Assembly (NCBI GenBank): GCA_000381605.1
Contig: KB906754.1
Location: forward strand, 579,147 to 643,146
Reading direction: 5' to 3'
Origin: Acidobacteriaceae bacterium KBS 89
Lineage (GTDB): Bacteria; Acidobacteriota; Terriglobia; Terriglobales; Acidobacteriaceae
Length of the DNA: 64,000 nucleotides
The translations under genes were made by a program, and so were the position numbers. Positions 1-8,930 of the stretch are shown one piece after another. Numbering within the stretch: position 1 is the first letter of the stretch; the number at the start of each line of letters is the position of its first letter. Under the pieces are notes generated by a model that was not told where the DNA came from, searched no databases, and worked only from the letters and a program-made list of their open reading frames with translations.

Positions 1-1422
1 CGCGTCAAGACCCTCGCTGTCATAGGACCTGAAGCTGCCGTCGCCGTGGTCGGCGGTGGTGGAAGCTCGCAGACGACTCCCTTCCAGGCGAACAGCTTCG
101 TCGCCGGTCTCATGCAGGTAGCCGGCACTCGTTTCAATGTGATGTACGCTCCGGGCCTTCCACCCCTCGCAACCATCTTTGGCCGCACCTCGTTTCGCAA
201 TCTGACCGTTGGAGTAGACGGCAAGGGAGAGCCGCCGCGTACGGAAAATACAGATCGTGGTCTGAGCCGAATCAATACCTGGAGCGGCGTCGGAGGCGGG
301 GGTGGTGGTCCGAGGGGCAGCGGCCTCACGACCTATGACTACAAAGGCGAATACCTTCCCACCGCACAGGGGCAGCACGTTCTGATCGCATCGGCTCCCG
401 AGCAGGACACCTATCGCGTGCTTGTCGACGGCAAGGAGGTCCTCTCCCAGCAGAGGGATTCGAATCGCATGGCAGTCAGGAACGTCTCCGTTGCTCTGAC
501 CGAAAACAAACCAGTCTCCGTTGAAGTGGTCTACCAGACAAACGGGACAACACCTCGCCTCGGCGTCGGTCTGGTGGCTTCAGCCGACATGCTCTCGCCC
601 GATGCACAGAAAATTCTGCACGATGCCGATGCGGTGCTCGTTACTGTCGGCTTCGACGCATCCACAGAGAGCGAGGGCTTCGATCGGACGTACACCATGC
701 CCTGGCCGCAGAATGAACTTATCCAACAGGTCGCGGCGATCAACCCGAAGACGATCGTCTCCGTCACCGCCGGTGGTGCCGTGGAGACTGCGCCCTGGAT
801 CGCGAACGTGCCAGCACTGCTGCACAACTGGTATCCCGGGCAGCAGGGATCGACTGCACTCGCGCAGATCCTGTTCGGCGACCACTCACCGGAAGGCCAT
901 CTGCCTTTCAGTTGGGAGCGCACCCTGGACCAGAATCCAGCCAGCGCCCACTACGCGGAAGAACCCGGCGACGGCCGCATCGTTCGTTATGACGAGGGCT
1001 TGTTCCTGGGCTATCGCTTCTACACGTCCATGAACCAGAAACCTCTGTTCCCCTTCGGCTTCGGCATGTCTTATACGAACTTTGCGTTCACGAATCTGAG
1101 CGTCAAGAAGGTCTCCGACAATGACGTGGAAGTATCTTTCACCATCCAGAACAAAGGCTCGCGAGCAGGCGCAGACGTTGCCCAAGTCTACGTCGGGCAC
1201 CCCAGTGCGAAGGTGAAGCGGCCCTTAATGGAACTTAAGCAGTTCAGCAAAGTCCGCCTCAAAGGCGGCGAGACACAACACGTCGTCCTGCACCTGAACA
1301 AACGCGCCTTCAGCTACTACGACGTGGACGCAAAGAACTGGCGCATGGATCCCGGCGAATTTGTCATCTACGTCGGCGACTCGTCTGAGTCGGTCCCTCT
1401 CAAGCAGTCGTTCCCGATGTAG
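1..1422 (+). CDS. Glycoside hydrolase family 3 beta-glucosidase, C-terminal part (5' end outside window)
   Basis: The open frame runs in from the window edge, so the N-terminal TIM-barrel with the catalytic Asp is not visible. About 473 residues are seen. They begin with the VIGP and GGGGSS motifs that open the GH3 C-terminal domain. An inserted PA14-like segment follows (about residues 100-200, with TYRVLVDGKEVL). Then come VTVGF...ESEGFDR, the WYPGQQGSTALAQILFGD stretch and SWERTLDQNPA typical of the domain, PFGFGMSYT, and a C-terminal fibronectin-like domain (about residues 360-470). The family hydrolyses beta-glucosides or related oligosaccharides, usually after export. A sugar-acid-type transporter and a GntR regulator follow on the same strand, which suggests a carbohydrate-use locus; the exact substrate cannot be read from sequence. 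Confidence 0.92.
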   Translation, partial: RVKTLAVIGPEAAVAVVGGGGSSQTTPFQANSFVAGLMQVAGTRFNVMYAPGLPPLATIFGRTSFRNLTVGVDGKGEPPRTENTDRGLSRINTWSGVGGGGGGPRGSGLTTYDYKGEYLPTAQGQHVLIASAPEQDTYRVLVDGKEVLSQQRDSNRMAVRNVSVALTENKPVSVEVVYQTNGTTPRLGVGLVASADMLSPDAQKILHDADAVLVTVGFDASTESEGFDRTYTMPWPQNELIQQVAAINPKTIVSVTAGGAVETAPWIANVPALLHNWYPGQQGSTALAQILFGDHSPEGHLPFSWERTLDQNPASAHYAEEPGDGRIVRYDEGLFLGYRFYTSMNQKPLFPFGFGMSYTNFAFTNLSVKKVSDNDVEVSFTIQNKGSRAGADVAQVYVGHPSAKVKRPLMELKQFSKVRLKGGETQHVVLHLNKRAFSYYDVDAKNWRMDPGEFVIYVGDSSESVPLKQSFPM

Positions 1423-1831
1423 ATGTAGGAGACCCAGAAAAACAACCAGCGAAATGACCACAATCGACCACACTGTAACCACGTTTTGTCCACGTTTTTG
1501 CGACTAAAAATCGCAATCTCAGGCGCCGGGAACCACAAGATATCGGCCAAAAAACCGAGATGGCCCGCACAAAAACCAATATTCAACCACAGTTCACCAC
1601 AAATCGCGACAAAAGCCGAAGACCTGTTTTATCCACAGCAAAGTGGTCCGTCCTCAGCTATTGACTTTTCTGTTCCAGACTGCCCCACGTCATTTCACCA
1701 TCCTCAGCTCCCTATCTTCTTGACAGGGACCGCCCAACAAAGACTATGCTCAACCTCGAAGCATCTGTACCAGTTCGTCGGCACACACCGAGCAATGGTC
1801 AGACAACATTTAGCGGGAGCCAGTACCCATA
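1423..1831. repeat. Intergenic region with helically phased ACCA(C) motifs
   Basis: This 409-bp gap has no convincing gene. Its first half contains ACCA at 1445, 1457, 1467 and 1478 with TCCA at 1489 (steps of 12, 10, 11 and 11 bp), and a second set at 1575, 1586 and 1596 (11 and 10 bp). The same phased motif forms the core of the two longer elements at 4128-4286 and 59359-59516, but the conserved end blocks of those elements are not seen here. The second half holds a possible promoter for the transporter gene. An open frame at 1486-1890 in this gap has no recognisable protein features. Confidence 0.5.
1720..1750 (+). promoter_or_regulatory. Possible sigma-70 type promoter of the MFS transporter gene
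   Basis: TTGACA at 1720-1725 is a perfect -35 box. TATGCT at 1745-1750 can serve as the -10 box, at a long spacing of 19 bp. It lies about 80 bp upstream of the transporter start. The spacing keeps confidence low. Confidence 0.35.
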
Positions 1832-3160
1832 ATGTCGATCCAAGCCGCCAGCATGTCCGAGTCGGGCTTCACCTCCGCAGCCCCCGATAAGTCCAACATT
1901 CGCTGGGTCGTCTGCTTTCTGCTCTTCCTCGCCACAACCATCAATTACATGGACCGCTCGGTCTTCTCTCTCATCGAGCCGCTCCTCCACCTCGATTTCA
2001 TGGGCTGGGTTCCCGGCGTCGACGCCGCCCACCAGACCGTCTACAACATCAACTACGGCCGTGTCCTCATCTGCTTCCAGATCGCCTACGGTGTTGGATT
2101 CCTCTTCGCCGGCCGGATCATCGACAAACTCGGCACCAAGACCGGCTATGCCCTCGCCATTCTCGTCTGGGGATGCGCCTCCATCAGCCACTCTCTCGTC
2201 TCCAGCGTCATGGGCTTCTGCATCGCCCGCGTCTTTCTCGGACTCGGCGAGTCCGGCAACTTCCCAGCTGCCATCAAAGCCACAACCGAGTGGTTCCCCT
2301 CCGAAGAACGCGCCCTGGCCACAGGCTTCTTCAACTCGGGCTCCAACGCCTCCGCCTTCATCGCGCCTGTGCTCATCGCCGCAGTCACCCTCCGCTGGGG
2401 ATGGCACGCCGCCTTCATCTGCACCGGCTCCATGGGACTCGTCTGGGCCGTCATCTGGCTCTTCTTCCCTTACAACAGGCTTCGCCGCGGCTCCACCCAG
2501 ACGCAGGCCAACCTCGCTCCCGTCACTCAGGGCGGCCCGATCTACTCCATCCTTCTTCGGCATCGCGGCTTCTGGGCTTTCTGCATCGCAAAAGGCATCA
2601 CCGATCCGGTCTGGTGGTTCTACCTCTTCTATCTCCCAAAATTCCTAAACGACAACTACGGCCTAAACCTAGCCCACGTCAAATATCCGCTCATCGTCAT
2701 CTACACCGCTGCCAGCATCGGCTCCATCGCCGGGGGCTGGCTCTCCGGCTTCCGCATGAAGCACGGCCACAGCGTCAACTCCGGCCGCAAGTTTGCGCTC
2801 CTCATCTGCGCCATTTGTGTGCTGCCCATCATGTTTGTTCCTCACATGCATACCCTCTTTCCTACCAACGCCTGGCCCGCCATCGGACTCTTCTGCCTCG
2901 CCACCGCAGCCCACCAGGGTTGGTCGGCGAATCTCTTCTCCACCCCCACCGATATGTTTCCTTCGACCGAGATCTCGACCGTTGTCGGCATCGGAGGGGC
3001 CGCCGGTGCGGCCGGTGGAGCGTGTTTCACCTGGCTCGTCTCCCACTACTTCTCCCTGCACCCTATGCCAATCTTTGTCCTCGCCGCGTGCGTTTATCTC
3101 TTGGCACTCCTCATATTTCAACTTCTTGTGCCAAAACTGGGCGTGAACCAGACGGCATAA
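1832..3160 (+). CDS. MFS transporter, ExuT/ACS-like (hexuronate or other sugar acid)
   Basis: This 442-residue protein has the regular hydrophobic pattern of a 12-helix major facilitator. Family marks include INYMDRS near residue 40, the DKLGTK loop between helices 2 and 3, RVFLGLGESGNFPAAIKATTEWFP, and GFFNSGSN, all typical of the anion:cation symporter family that includes ExuT. Members import hexuronates, galactonate or related acids across the inner membrane. The ATG at 1832 follows GGGAG at 1815-1819 at a long spacing; an ATG at 1853 (MSESGF) is an alternative. It lies between a GH3 enzyme and a FadR-type regulator, a common arrangement for sugar-acid catabolism. The substrate is inferred only from family and context. 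Confidence 0.85.
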   Translation: MSIQAASMSESGFTSAAPDKSNIRWVVCFLLFLATTINYMDRSVFSLIEPLLHLDFMGWVPGVDAAHQTVYNINYGRVLICFQIAYGVGFLFAGRIIDKLGTKTGYALAILVWGCASISHSLVSSVMGFCIARVFLGLGESGNFPAAIKATTEWFPSEERALATGFFNSGSNASAFIAPVLIAAVTLRWGWHAAFICTGSMGLVWAVIWLFFPYNRLRRGSTQTQANLAPVTQGGPIYSILLRHRGFWAFCIAKGITDPVWWFYLFYLPKFLNDNYGLNLAHVKYPLIVIYTAASIGSIAGGWLSGFRMKHGHSVNSGRKFALLICAICVLPIMFVPHMHTLFPTNAWPAIGLFCLATAAHQGWSANLFSTPTDMFPSTEISTVVGIGGAAGAAGGACFTWLVSHYFSLHPMPIFVLAACVYLLALLIFQLLVPKLGVNQTA

Positions 3161-3310
3161 CTGCTATCTTCCTTGCATCTAATCTCGAGTCAGAAGGTAC
3201 TTTGTTTGATCTCCGCCTCATTTCATTGGCCAGGCCATAAACGTGACTTAACTATGGGTTTCCTCTCGTGTTACTCTTCTCCAACTTAGGCGCAAGGAGC
3301 TTCATTCAGC

Positions 3311-4096
3311 GTGAAAAAAGAGGTCAAAGAGATTAACGACGAGGTCACTGGCCACAGCCAACTCACCATGCAGGTCGTCGATCACGTTCGGGCCCTCATT
3401 AGCAGCGGTGAGGTCCATCCCGGCGACCGTCTTCCTCCAGAGCGCGAGCTTGCCCGCAAGCTCAAGATCAGCCGTTCGAGTCTCCGCGCAGGGATCGGAT
3501 TTCTGTCTGCGATGGGAGTCCTTAAGAGCCGCCACGGCGCGGGTACATTCGTCTCCTCAGGCCCTCCGGCGTTGGATTCCAGCTCACTTTCCGTTCTCGG
3601 GGCGTTGCACGGCTTTCTTCCCTGGCAGATGTTTGAGGCACGACTAGTGCTTGAGTCCAATGTTGCAGCACTTGCTGCAGAACGCGCTACAGATGAGCAC
3701 ATTGCGGAGCTTGCGGAAGAGGTGGCCGAGATGTACGCGGCGCTTACTGATCCGCAGGAGTACCTGATTCACGATGTCCGTTTTCATCGGACGATTGCTC
3801 GTGCGTCGGGAAACCCAATCCTTGGCGCACTTATGGAGACCATCACGGCGAATCTCTACGAATACCGCAGTAAAACCGTGGTAAATGCTGTCGATCTTAA
3901 GGAATCTGCGGAGATGCATCGAGAGATTTACCGCGCGATTCGTTCTCATAACCCCACCCAGGCCCGGGTTACGATGGAGCAACACCTCAACCTAGCCCGT
4001 ATCGCACAGGCCTCTGAGGCTGAGGCGGCGACGCAAGCCCCCAAGTCGGCTGAACCTGAGGCATCCACGCCGGAACCAACCATCACTTCCAGCTAA
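3311..4096 (+). CDS. GntR-family transcriptional regulator, FadR (FCD) subfamily
   Basis: The protein has 261 residues and starts at GTG after AAGGAG (3294-3299). An N-terminal winged helix-turn-helix spans about residues 20-81, with the signature GDRLPPERELARKLKISRSS and a wing GVLKSRHGAGTFV. An all-helical FCD effector domain follows from about residue 108, with HDVRFHRTIARASGN and later MHREI and MEQHL, which supply the Asp and His residues that bind metal in this family. The last 30 residues are an Ala/Pro/Glu-rich tail. FCD regulators usually sense small acids and repress catabolic genes, so the upstream transporter is the natural target. That link is inferred from position. Confidence 0.9.
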   Translation: MKKEVKEINDEVTGHSQLTMQVVDHVRALISSGEVHPGDRLPPERELARKLKISRSSLRAGIGFLSAMGVLKSRHGAGTFVSSGPPALDSSSLSVLGALHGFLPWQMFEARLVLESNVAALAAERATDEHIAELAEEVAEMYAALTDPQEYLIHDVRFHRTIARASGNPILGALMETITANLYEYRSKTVVNAVDLKESAEMHREIYRAIRSHNPTQARVTMEQHLNLARIAQASEAEAATQAPKSAEPEASTPEPTITSS

Positions 4097-4127
4097 TTTT
4101 TGTTGTGGAACGGATTTTTTTTGTCCT

Positions 4128-4286
4128 GTGGTGGAGGGGTGTTTTTGCAGGGGGTTTTGAGAAAGAGCGGGTGCACAACGTGGTTTTTTGATGGTAATTG
4201 TGTGGTGAATTCGTGGTGAAACGTGGTGCGTTGATGCACGTTTTTTGGACCACGAAAATACGCCAACTTTTTCAACTTTATTTTTC
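4128..4286 (+). repeat. Dispersed 159-bp element, copy 1 (GTGGT-phased core), upstream of metG
   Basis: Compared with the reverse complement of 59359-59516, one end block (4128-4161, GTGGTGGAGGGGTGTTTTTG and on) matches at 32 of 34 positions. The other end (about 4255-4286, AATACGCC...AACTTTATTTTT) is also conserved. Between them TGGT recurs at 4181, 4192, 4203, 4214 and 4224, then TGGA at 4246, in steps of 10-11 bp or twice that. The period is not a multiple of three, so this is not a coding repeat. The element fills most of the 251-bp gap between the GntR gene and metG, with its T-rich end facing the metG start 61 bp away. Confidence 0.75.
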
Positions 4287-4347
4287 CTGGACCGAACTGG
4301 GTCCCTCCGGCTCTCCCTGTACCTCCTGCTAAACTGAGCGCTGGGCC

Positions 4348-6657
4348 ATGTCCAAGCGAAAGTTCTATCTCACCACCCCGATCTACTACGTCAACGCACG
4401 CCCCCACATCGGCCACGCCTATACGACAATCGCGGCCGACGTCATCGCGCGCCGCCACCGTCTGCTAGGCGACGACACCTTTTTCCTGACCGGCACGGAC
4501 GAGCATGGGCAGAAGGTCGAGCGGTCCGCCGCCGCGGCCGGGGTCTCCCCCCAGGAGTTTGCCGATCAGGTTTCCGCTTCCTTCAAGGCACTTTGGGACC
4601 GGATGGGCATTACTTACGACGACTACATCCGCACCACGGAGCCCCGCCACACCCAAGCCGTCCAGAAGCTGTTCCAGCACCTCGTCGATCGCGAAGCCAT
4701 CTATCTGAGCACGTACACGGGCCAGTACTCGGTCGGCGAAGAGATGTTTGTCGATGGCCCTCCCGGCACCATCGGCCCCGATGGCAAGCCGACAGAGACC
4801 ATCACCGAGGAGAACTACTTCTTCCGACTCTCCAACTACCAGGCCAAGCTTATCGATCTCATCGAGACCAACGAATTGGCCATTCAACCAGAGGTTCGGA
4901 AGAACGAGGTGCTTAGCTTCCTCCGCGGTAACGTCACCGAAGGAGCCCAGACGAGAAAGTCGAAGCTTGGTAATCCTTATGTTGAAGGCGCTCTGAAAGA
5001 TTTTTCCCTCTCTCGCACCAGCGTAAGCTGGGGCATTCCTGTCCCCGGTGATGAGAGGCACACAATCTATGTCTGGTTCGACGCGCTAATCAACTACATG
5101 AGCGCCATGGGCTACGGCAGCAACGATTCCGAAGAGCAGAAGAAGTTTGCGCATTATTGGCCAGCAGATCTTCACCTTGTGGGCAAAGAAATCATCCGCT
5201 TCCATTGTGTTTATTGGCCTGCGGTGCTTCTCTCCGCAGGCCTGCCGTTACCAAAGGCGATCACCGCCCATGGCTGGCTCTTATTTGAAGAATCGAAGAT
5301 GAGCAAGTCTCGTGGGAACATTGTCCGCACCGAAACGATTCTGGACGCCTTCGGCACCCTGAAGACGAAACCCGTCGACGGCCCGGGCGCAGTACTAAGC
5401 GACGAATATTGGAAACACGAACAAGACCTCTTCGCCTCCGACGTGCTCCGTTACTTCCTCCTACGCGAGATTCCTTTCGGTCAGGATGGCAGCTTCAGCT
5501 TCGACGCGCTGGTCCAGCGCTACAACAGCGATCTTGCTAACGGCTATGGAAACCTGGTCAGCCGTACGCTCGTAATGATCGGGAAGTACTTCGAAGGCAC
5601 GATCCCGCATCCCCTTCCCGCGGCTTCTGCGGGTGCGTCGATCGAAAGCGAATCGCGGAGTATGGAGTCTGCGATGCTCGATCGACTTGCTGCTATCGGC
5701 GACAGCGACTTCACAACCTATTTGCAGCAGATCAACCAACTTGTTGCATCGACCGATGGCTTGATTACCTCCAGCGCGCCGTGGAAGCTCGCAGCGCAGA
5801 CAGACGAGAGCTCCGGCGTTTTGCTACGGAGCGTCCTTTACTCCGCTGCCGAATTGATCCGCCTCATCACGGCATTTTTCTATCCTGTTCTTCCAAACAC
5901 CGCCGCAAAAGTTTGGTCTCAACTAGGTCTCGGCGACATCGAAGTCGCCGCAAAGAATGGCGAGCTGAAAGATCTTCAATGGGGCGGTCTGAAACCCGGT
6001 ACGAAACTAGGCGAACTCTCTCCCATCTTCCCCCGAGCGCCCAAGGAACTCATCCAACTCATGACTGACATGGAAAACCCCAGCACTCCTCCGACTCCTT
6101 CGAAGCTGATCGACGAGAAGACGACGCACACTGTGTCTGCGCCCACCGACCCTACCCATCCCGGCGCGGCGCCTCGCACCTCTTCGTTCGCTGAGGCAAA
6201 CCCTGGAGCCTCGGTCGCGGGCAGCCACGCAATTAGCACCGAGCGGCCCGGCACTCCCCCACACACTGAGTCACCTGCATCCGGCGCCTTCGCGACGTCG
6301 GCAGCGGCCTCCTCCACACCGGACACTCCTCAGATCGCCATCGATGATTTCGTGAAGGTCGACCTTCGCGTCGCGCAGATTGTCGTTGCTGAGCGCATCC
6401 CAAAAGCCGACAAGCTTCTGCGTCTGGAGGTGGACCTGGGTTATGAGAAGCGCCAGATTCTCTCCGGAATCGCCGAGTGGTACACCCCCGAAGAGTTGAT
6501 CGGACGCAAGATTGTGGTGATCGTCAATCTTGCCCCGCGCAAGATGCGTGGGCTTGAGTCGCATGGGATGCTGCTTGCTGCGAGCCATGGCGAGGACGGC
6601 AAGCCAATCCTCGCTACGTTTGGTGAAGAGATCGCTTTGGGCGCTCGCCTGAAATAA
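4348..6657 (+). CDS. metG: Methionyl-tRNA synthetase
   Basis: This class I aminoacyl-tRNA synthetase charges tRNA-Met. HIGH is at residues 20-23 and KMSKS at 317-321. The region after GQYSVGEEMF lacks the Cys pairs of the zinc knuckle, so it belongs to the zinc-free branch. After the anticodon-binding helical domain there is a low-complexity linker rich in Pro, Thr, Ser and Ala (about residues 575-663). The C-terminal OB-fold tRNA-binding domain follows (about 664-769, DFVKVDLRVAQI to RGLESHGMLLAAS), which drives dimerisation and tRNA binding in the family. At 769 residues it is longer than E. coli MetG (about 677), mostly because of the linker. The dispersed 159-bp element ends 61 bp before the ATG. 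Confidence 0.97.
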   Translation: MSKRKFYLTTPIYYVNARPHIGHAYTTIAADVIARRHRLLGDDTFFLTGTDEHGQKVERSAAAAGVSPQEFADQVSASFKALWDRMGITYDDYIRTTEPRHTQAVQKLFQHLVDREAIYLSTYTGQYSVGEEMFVDGPPGTIGPDGKPTETITEENYFFRLSNYQAKLIDLIETNELAIQPEVRKNEVLSFLRGNVTEGAQTRKSKLGNPYVEGALKDFSLSRTSVSWGIPVPGDERHTIYVWFDALINYMSAMGYGSNDSEEQKKFAHYWPADLHLVGKEIIRFHCVYWPAVLLSAGLPLPKAITAHGWLLFEESKMSKSRGNIVRTETILDAFGTLKTKPVDGPGAVLSDEYWKHEQDLFASDVLRYFLLREIPFGQDGSFSFDALVQRYNSDLANGYGNLVSRTLVMIGKYFEGTIPHPLPAASAGASIESESRSMESAMLDRLAAIGDSDFTTYLQQINQLVASTDGLITSSAPWKLAAQTDESSGVLLRSVLYSAAELIRLITAFFYPVLPNTAAKVWSQLGLGDIEVAAKNGELKDLQWGGLKPGTKLGELSPIFPRAPKELIQLMTDMENPSTPPTPSKLIDEKTTHTVSAPTDPTHPGAAPRTSSFAEANPGASVAGSHAISTERPGTPPHTESPASGAFATSAAASSTPDTPQIAIDDFVKVDLRVAQIVVAERIPKADKLLRLEVDLGYEKRQILSGIAEWYTPEELIGRKIVVIVNLAPRKMRGLESHGMLLAASHGEDGKPILATFGEEIALGARLK

Positions 6658-6834
6658 TCCGACCGGCACAAAAGAGCCACCAGGTCGGCTCGAAGAGCGT
6701 TTACTTGCCCCTACTTGCGAAGAAAAGTTGGCGTTTTAGGCTGCCGCGCGCAAGCGGCCTGCAAAGAGAGCACCTTGACGCGTGCTGGCGTTCGGCGCAA
6801 GCTCGAATCCAGTTTCGATAAAGGGAGTTGCTCT

Positions 6835-7437
6835 ATGAGCAAAAGTCTCTTCGCTTTCGCCCTCTTGTCGTCTGCTTTGACCATTCCTCAAAACTCCTAC
6901 GCAGACACCATCGACGATTTCGTCATTACCGGCAACGGAGACATCATTACTTTCTCCCTCCCAGCCTCGCCGCCCGGCAACCACAGTACTTGTCCCACTA
7001 ACATCATCCACGCTTGTGAACCGGGCTCTCGGACAGAATTCATCGTCAATACTCTTGTCACTATCGACGGAGTCTCCAGCCAGAACACCATCATCCAATT
7101 CCTGACAACCAACCGTTACATAGGCGGTCTCGCCATTTACCCCGCCGGAATCATATCCGGAATCATATACGGGGGCCCTCAACTTTTCGAACCAGACGCT
7201 GCCAATCCGACCTTCGTACCGGGAACATACACTCTTAGTCCTTTCTTTGGTCTGGGGCTGGACCCGGCCACGCTGACAATCACTCCGGAGGCGGCAACGA
7301 CCCCGACACCCGAGCCTTCAAGCGTGGTCCTGCTTATTACAGGCACCCTTGGCATCGTCTGCCTCGCAGGACTTGAGCGCTACCGAACGTTCCGTCCTCG
7401 CGCCGTCTCATCGGGCTGTGCGGTTCGGCTTAATTAG
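6835..7437 (+). CDS. PEP-CTERM sorted extracellular protein
   Basis: The ATG at 6835 was chosen because it follows AGGGAG at a spacing of about 7 and begins a clear signal peptide (MSKSLFAFALLSSALT..NSYA). The mature part of this 200-residue protein has no recognised domain. The C-terminus has the tripartite PEP-CTERM signal: PEPSS at about residue 161, a hydrophobic segment VVLLITGTLGIVCLAGL, then a basic tail ERYRTFRPR. Such proteins are processed by an exosortase and sent to the outer surface, often with exopolysaccharide production. No exosortase lies in the window. The last 8 bp overlap the convergent gene at 7430. Confidence 0.8.
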   Translation: MSKSLFAFALLSSALTIPQNSYADTIDDFVITGNGDIITFSLPASPPGNHSTCPTNIIHACEPGSRTEFIVNTLVTIDGVSSQNTIIQFLTTNRYIGGLAIYPAGIISGIIYGGPQLFEPDAANPTFVPGTYTLSPFFGLGLDPATLTITPEAATTPTPEPSSVVLLITGTLGIVCLAGLERYRTFRPRAVSSGCAVRLN

Positions 7438-8182
7438 CTTCGTTGGAAGGCAGCCCCAGGGCGGCGAGCGCACGCTGCTGCGCTGCCCGCAGATACGCCA
7501 GGTTTTCGTGCACTGCCTCTGCGTTCTCGCAGTAGGGTCGGGGGGCGTTCGCAAACGTTACCTCGATCGTTCCATCCGGCTGTCGTACCGCCCATTGAAA
7601 GACAACCCGCGCGCCTACGCGACCGGCGATCTGCAGCACGAAGGGCAGCAGAGGGCCACCAAAGTACTCGTCCGCCAGGCACACAACCGACGTCCCTTCT
7701 ATCAGTGAACGTTTCGCCCTCCCGAGGGCGTAGCGATCCGCCGGAATCACGAATAGGCGATCTTTGAGCCCTGCGACCATATATTTGTCGCCGTCCACGA
7801 TTCGGCCTCTGTCGGCGACGACCATTGCCTCCGGGTATCCCAGTTCGAGGTACGGCCGCATCGGGAACTCGACCAGAGGCTCATGGATCCAGCAGTACAC
7901 GGTCCCGATTTTGGGATCGGGGGCCTGGATGATGTCGATTCCATTGAGCTTCCATGGGACTGGAAATGGCCCGATCGCGGTCAGTTCCCAGAGCCAGTGA
8001 TCCAACATGACCGCCTCGGTGAGAATGCGGTTTCCTCCAATGAGGCCGTTTACGGCAGCGTGCAGCCTGCAGGCCATGAGCCCAGCTCGGTACCAACTCT
8101 TTCTGGGAAGAAAGAGGGTAACTAGCCGAACCTGCCTGCGCAGACCCAATAAATTTGCTAACCATCTAAGTGGCCTTTTCAA
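7430..8182 (-). CDS. Hypothetical protein, distantly acyltransferase-like
   Basis: This 250-residue product starts at TTG preceded by GAAGGG at 5 bp spacing. I do not recognise a family with certainty. The C-terminal part (GGPLLPFVLQIAGRVGARVV, then a charged tail with YLRAAQQRALAAL) resembles the end of LpxL-type lipid A acyltransferases. The HxxxxE/D motif expected near the middle of that family is not clear; YCWIHEPLVEF is the nearest candidate. There is no signal peptide. It may be a diverged lysophospholipid acyltransferase-like protein, but the function is unknown. It converges on, and overlaps by 8 bp, the PEP-CTERM gene. Confidence 0.6.
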   Translation of the reverse strand: MKRPLRWLANLLGLRRQVRLVTLFLPRKSWYRAGLMACRLHAAVNGLIGGNRILTEAVMLDHWLWELTAIGPFPVPWKLNGIDIIQAPDPKIGTVYCWIHEPLVEFPMRPYLELGYPEAMVVADRGRIVDGDKYMVAGLKDRLFVIPADRYALGRAKRSLIEGTSVVCLADEYFGGPLLPFVLQIAGRVGARVVFQWAVRQPDGTIEVTFANAPRPYCENAEAVHENLAYLRAAQQRALAALGLPSNEAN

Positions 8183-8398
8183 AAATGCCCTTCGCTTCCC
8201 ATATACGACTCAAACCGAGAGATGAGAAAAGAGTAGTGGAATTTCTTCCCTAAAGGTACTCAGTTCTTCAGTTTGGGTGATTGAAGAAGGGGATTTCCTG
8301 AAAAAAAAGGGAGGACGGGGCCGCGGCTGTAGACGCAAAGTCGCAATCTCCCGTCTCCAGAGGCCGGGATTTGGACGGGTTGCAGGGGGCCGGCCGGC

Positions 8399-8872
8399 CT
8401 AAGAAAACTTCGGGGTCGACTGACGGCCGATGGCGACCACGAAGTAGTTTGCCGTCGTGTCGCCAATATTTTTCATCCCGTGCATCACATTCGATGCGGT
8501 GAAGATGACGCCACCGGGTCCGACTACTTCGGTCTTGCCGTCGGTGGTCACCTCCACCTTTCCTTCGCGGATCATGACGAACTCGGAGTGGGGGTGGCGA
8601 TGCGGCTGGTGCGGCATCTGGCCGGCCGGGAGGCTGGTCTCGTGCGACTCGACGAACTCTCCGGTGGGGAGAGTGCCATGAATCACGGCGCGGCTGGCTC
8701 CGCCGTTGGCCGAGGACTTCACCGGAAGCTTGTCGTAGGGAAAGATCTCCGAGTGCGCGAGGACGTGCTCGTCTGTGGCAGCCTTGCCGGACTGGGCTTC
8801 GGCGGAGACAGTGCCCATGGCGGCGATGGCGGAGAGGGCGACACAGAGGTCACGACGGTTGATATTTTTCAT
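8399..8872 (-). CDS. Secreted cupin-domain protein (Tat-type signal)
   Basis: The N-terminus of this 157-residue protein, NRRDLCVALSAIAAMG, reads as a twin-arginine signal peptide, with cleavage likely after AEA (residues 24-26). The rest is a single cupin barrel: motif 1 HQPHRHPHSEFVMIREGKVEV supplies the metal-binding His residues and Glu, and motif 2 FTASNVMHGMKN supplies the last His. It is probably a periplasmic metal-binding cupin of unknown substrate. It is a paralogue of the next upstream gene (8931-9392), sharing NGG.SR and the two cupin motifs, so the pair looks like a tandem duplication. The 216 bp on its 3' side hold no gene. Confidence 0.82.
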   Translation of the reverse strand: MKNINRRDLCVALSAIAAMGTVSAEAQSGKAATDEHVLAHSEIFPYDKLPVKSSANGGASRAVIHGTLPTGEFVESHETSLPAGQMPHQPHRHPHSEFVMIREGKVEVTTDGKTEVVGPGGVIFTASNVMHGMKNIGDTTANYFVVAIGRQSTPKFS

Positions 8873-8930
8873 GCCGACATGTTACGCGGTACGAACTATA
8901 TCAGTCATCTCGATTTTTTTGGGGGGCCTA

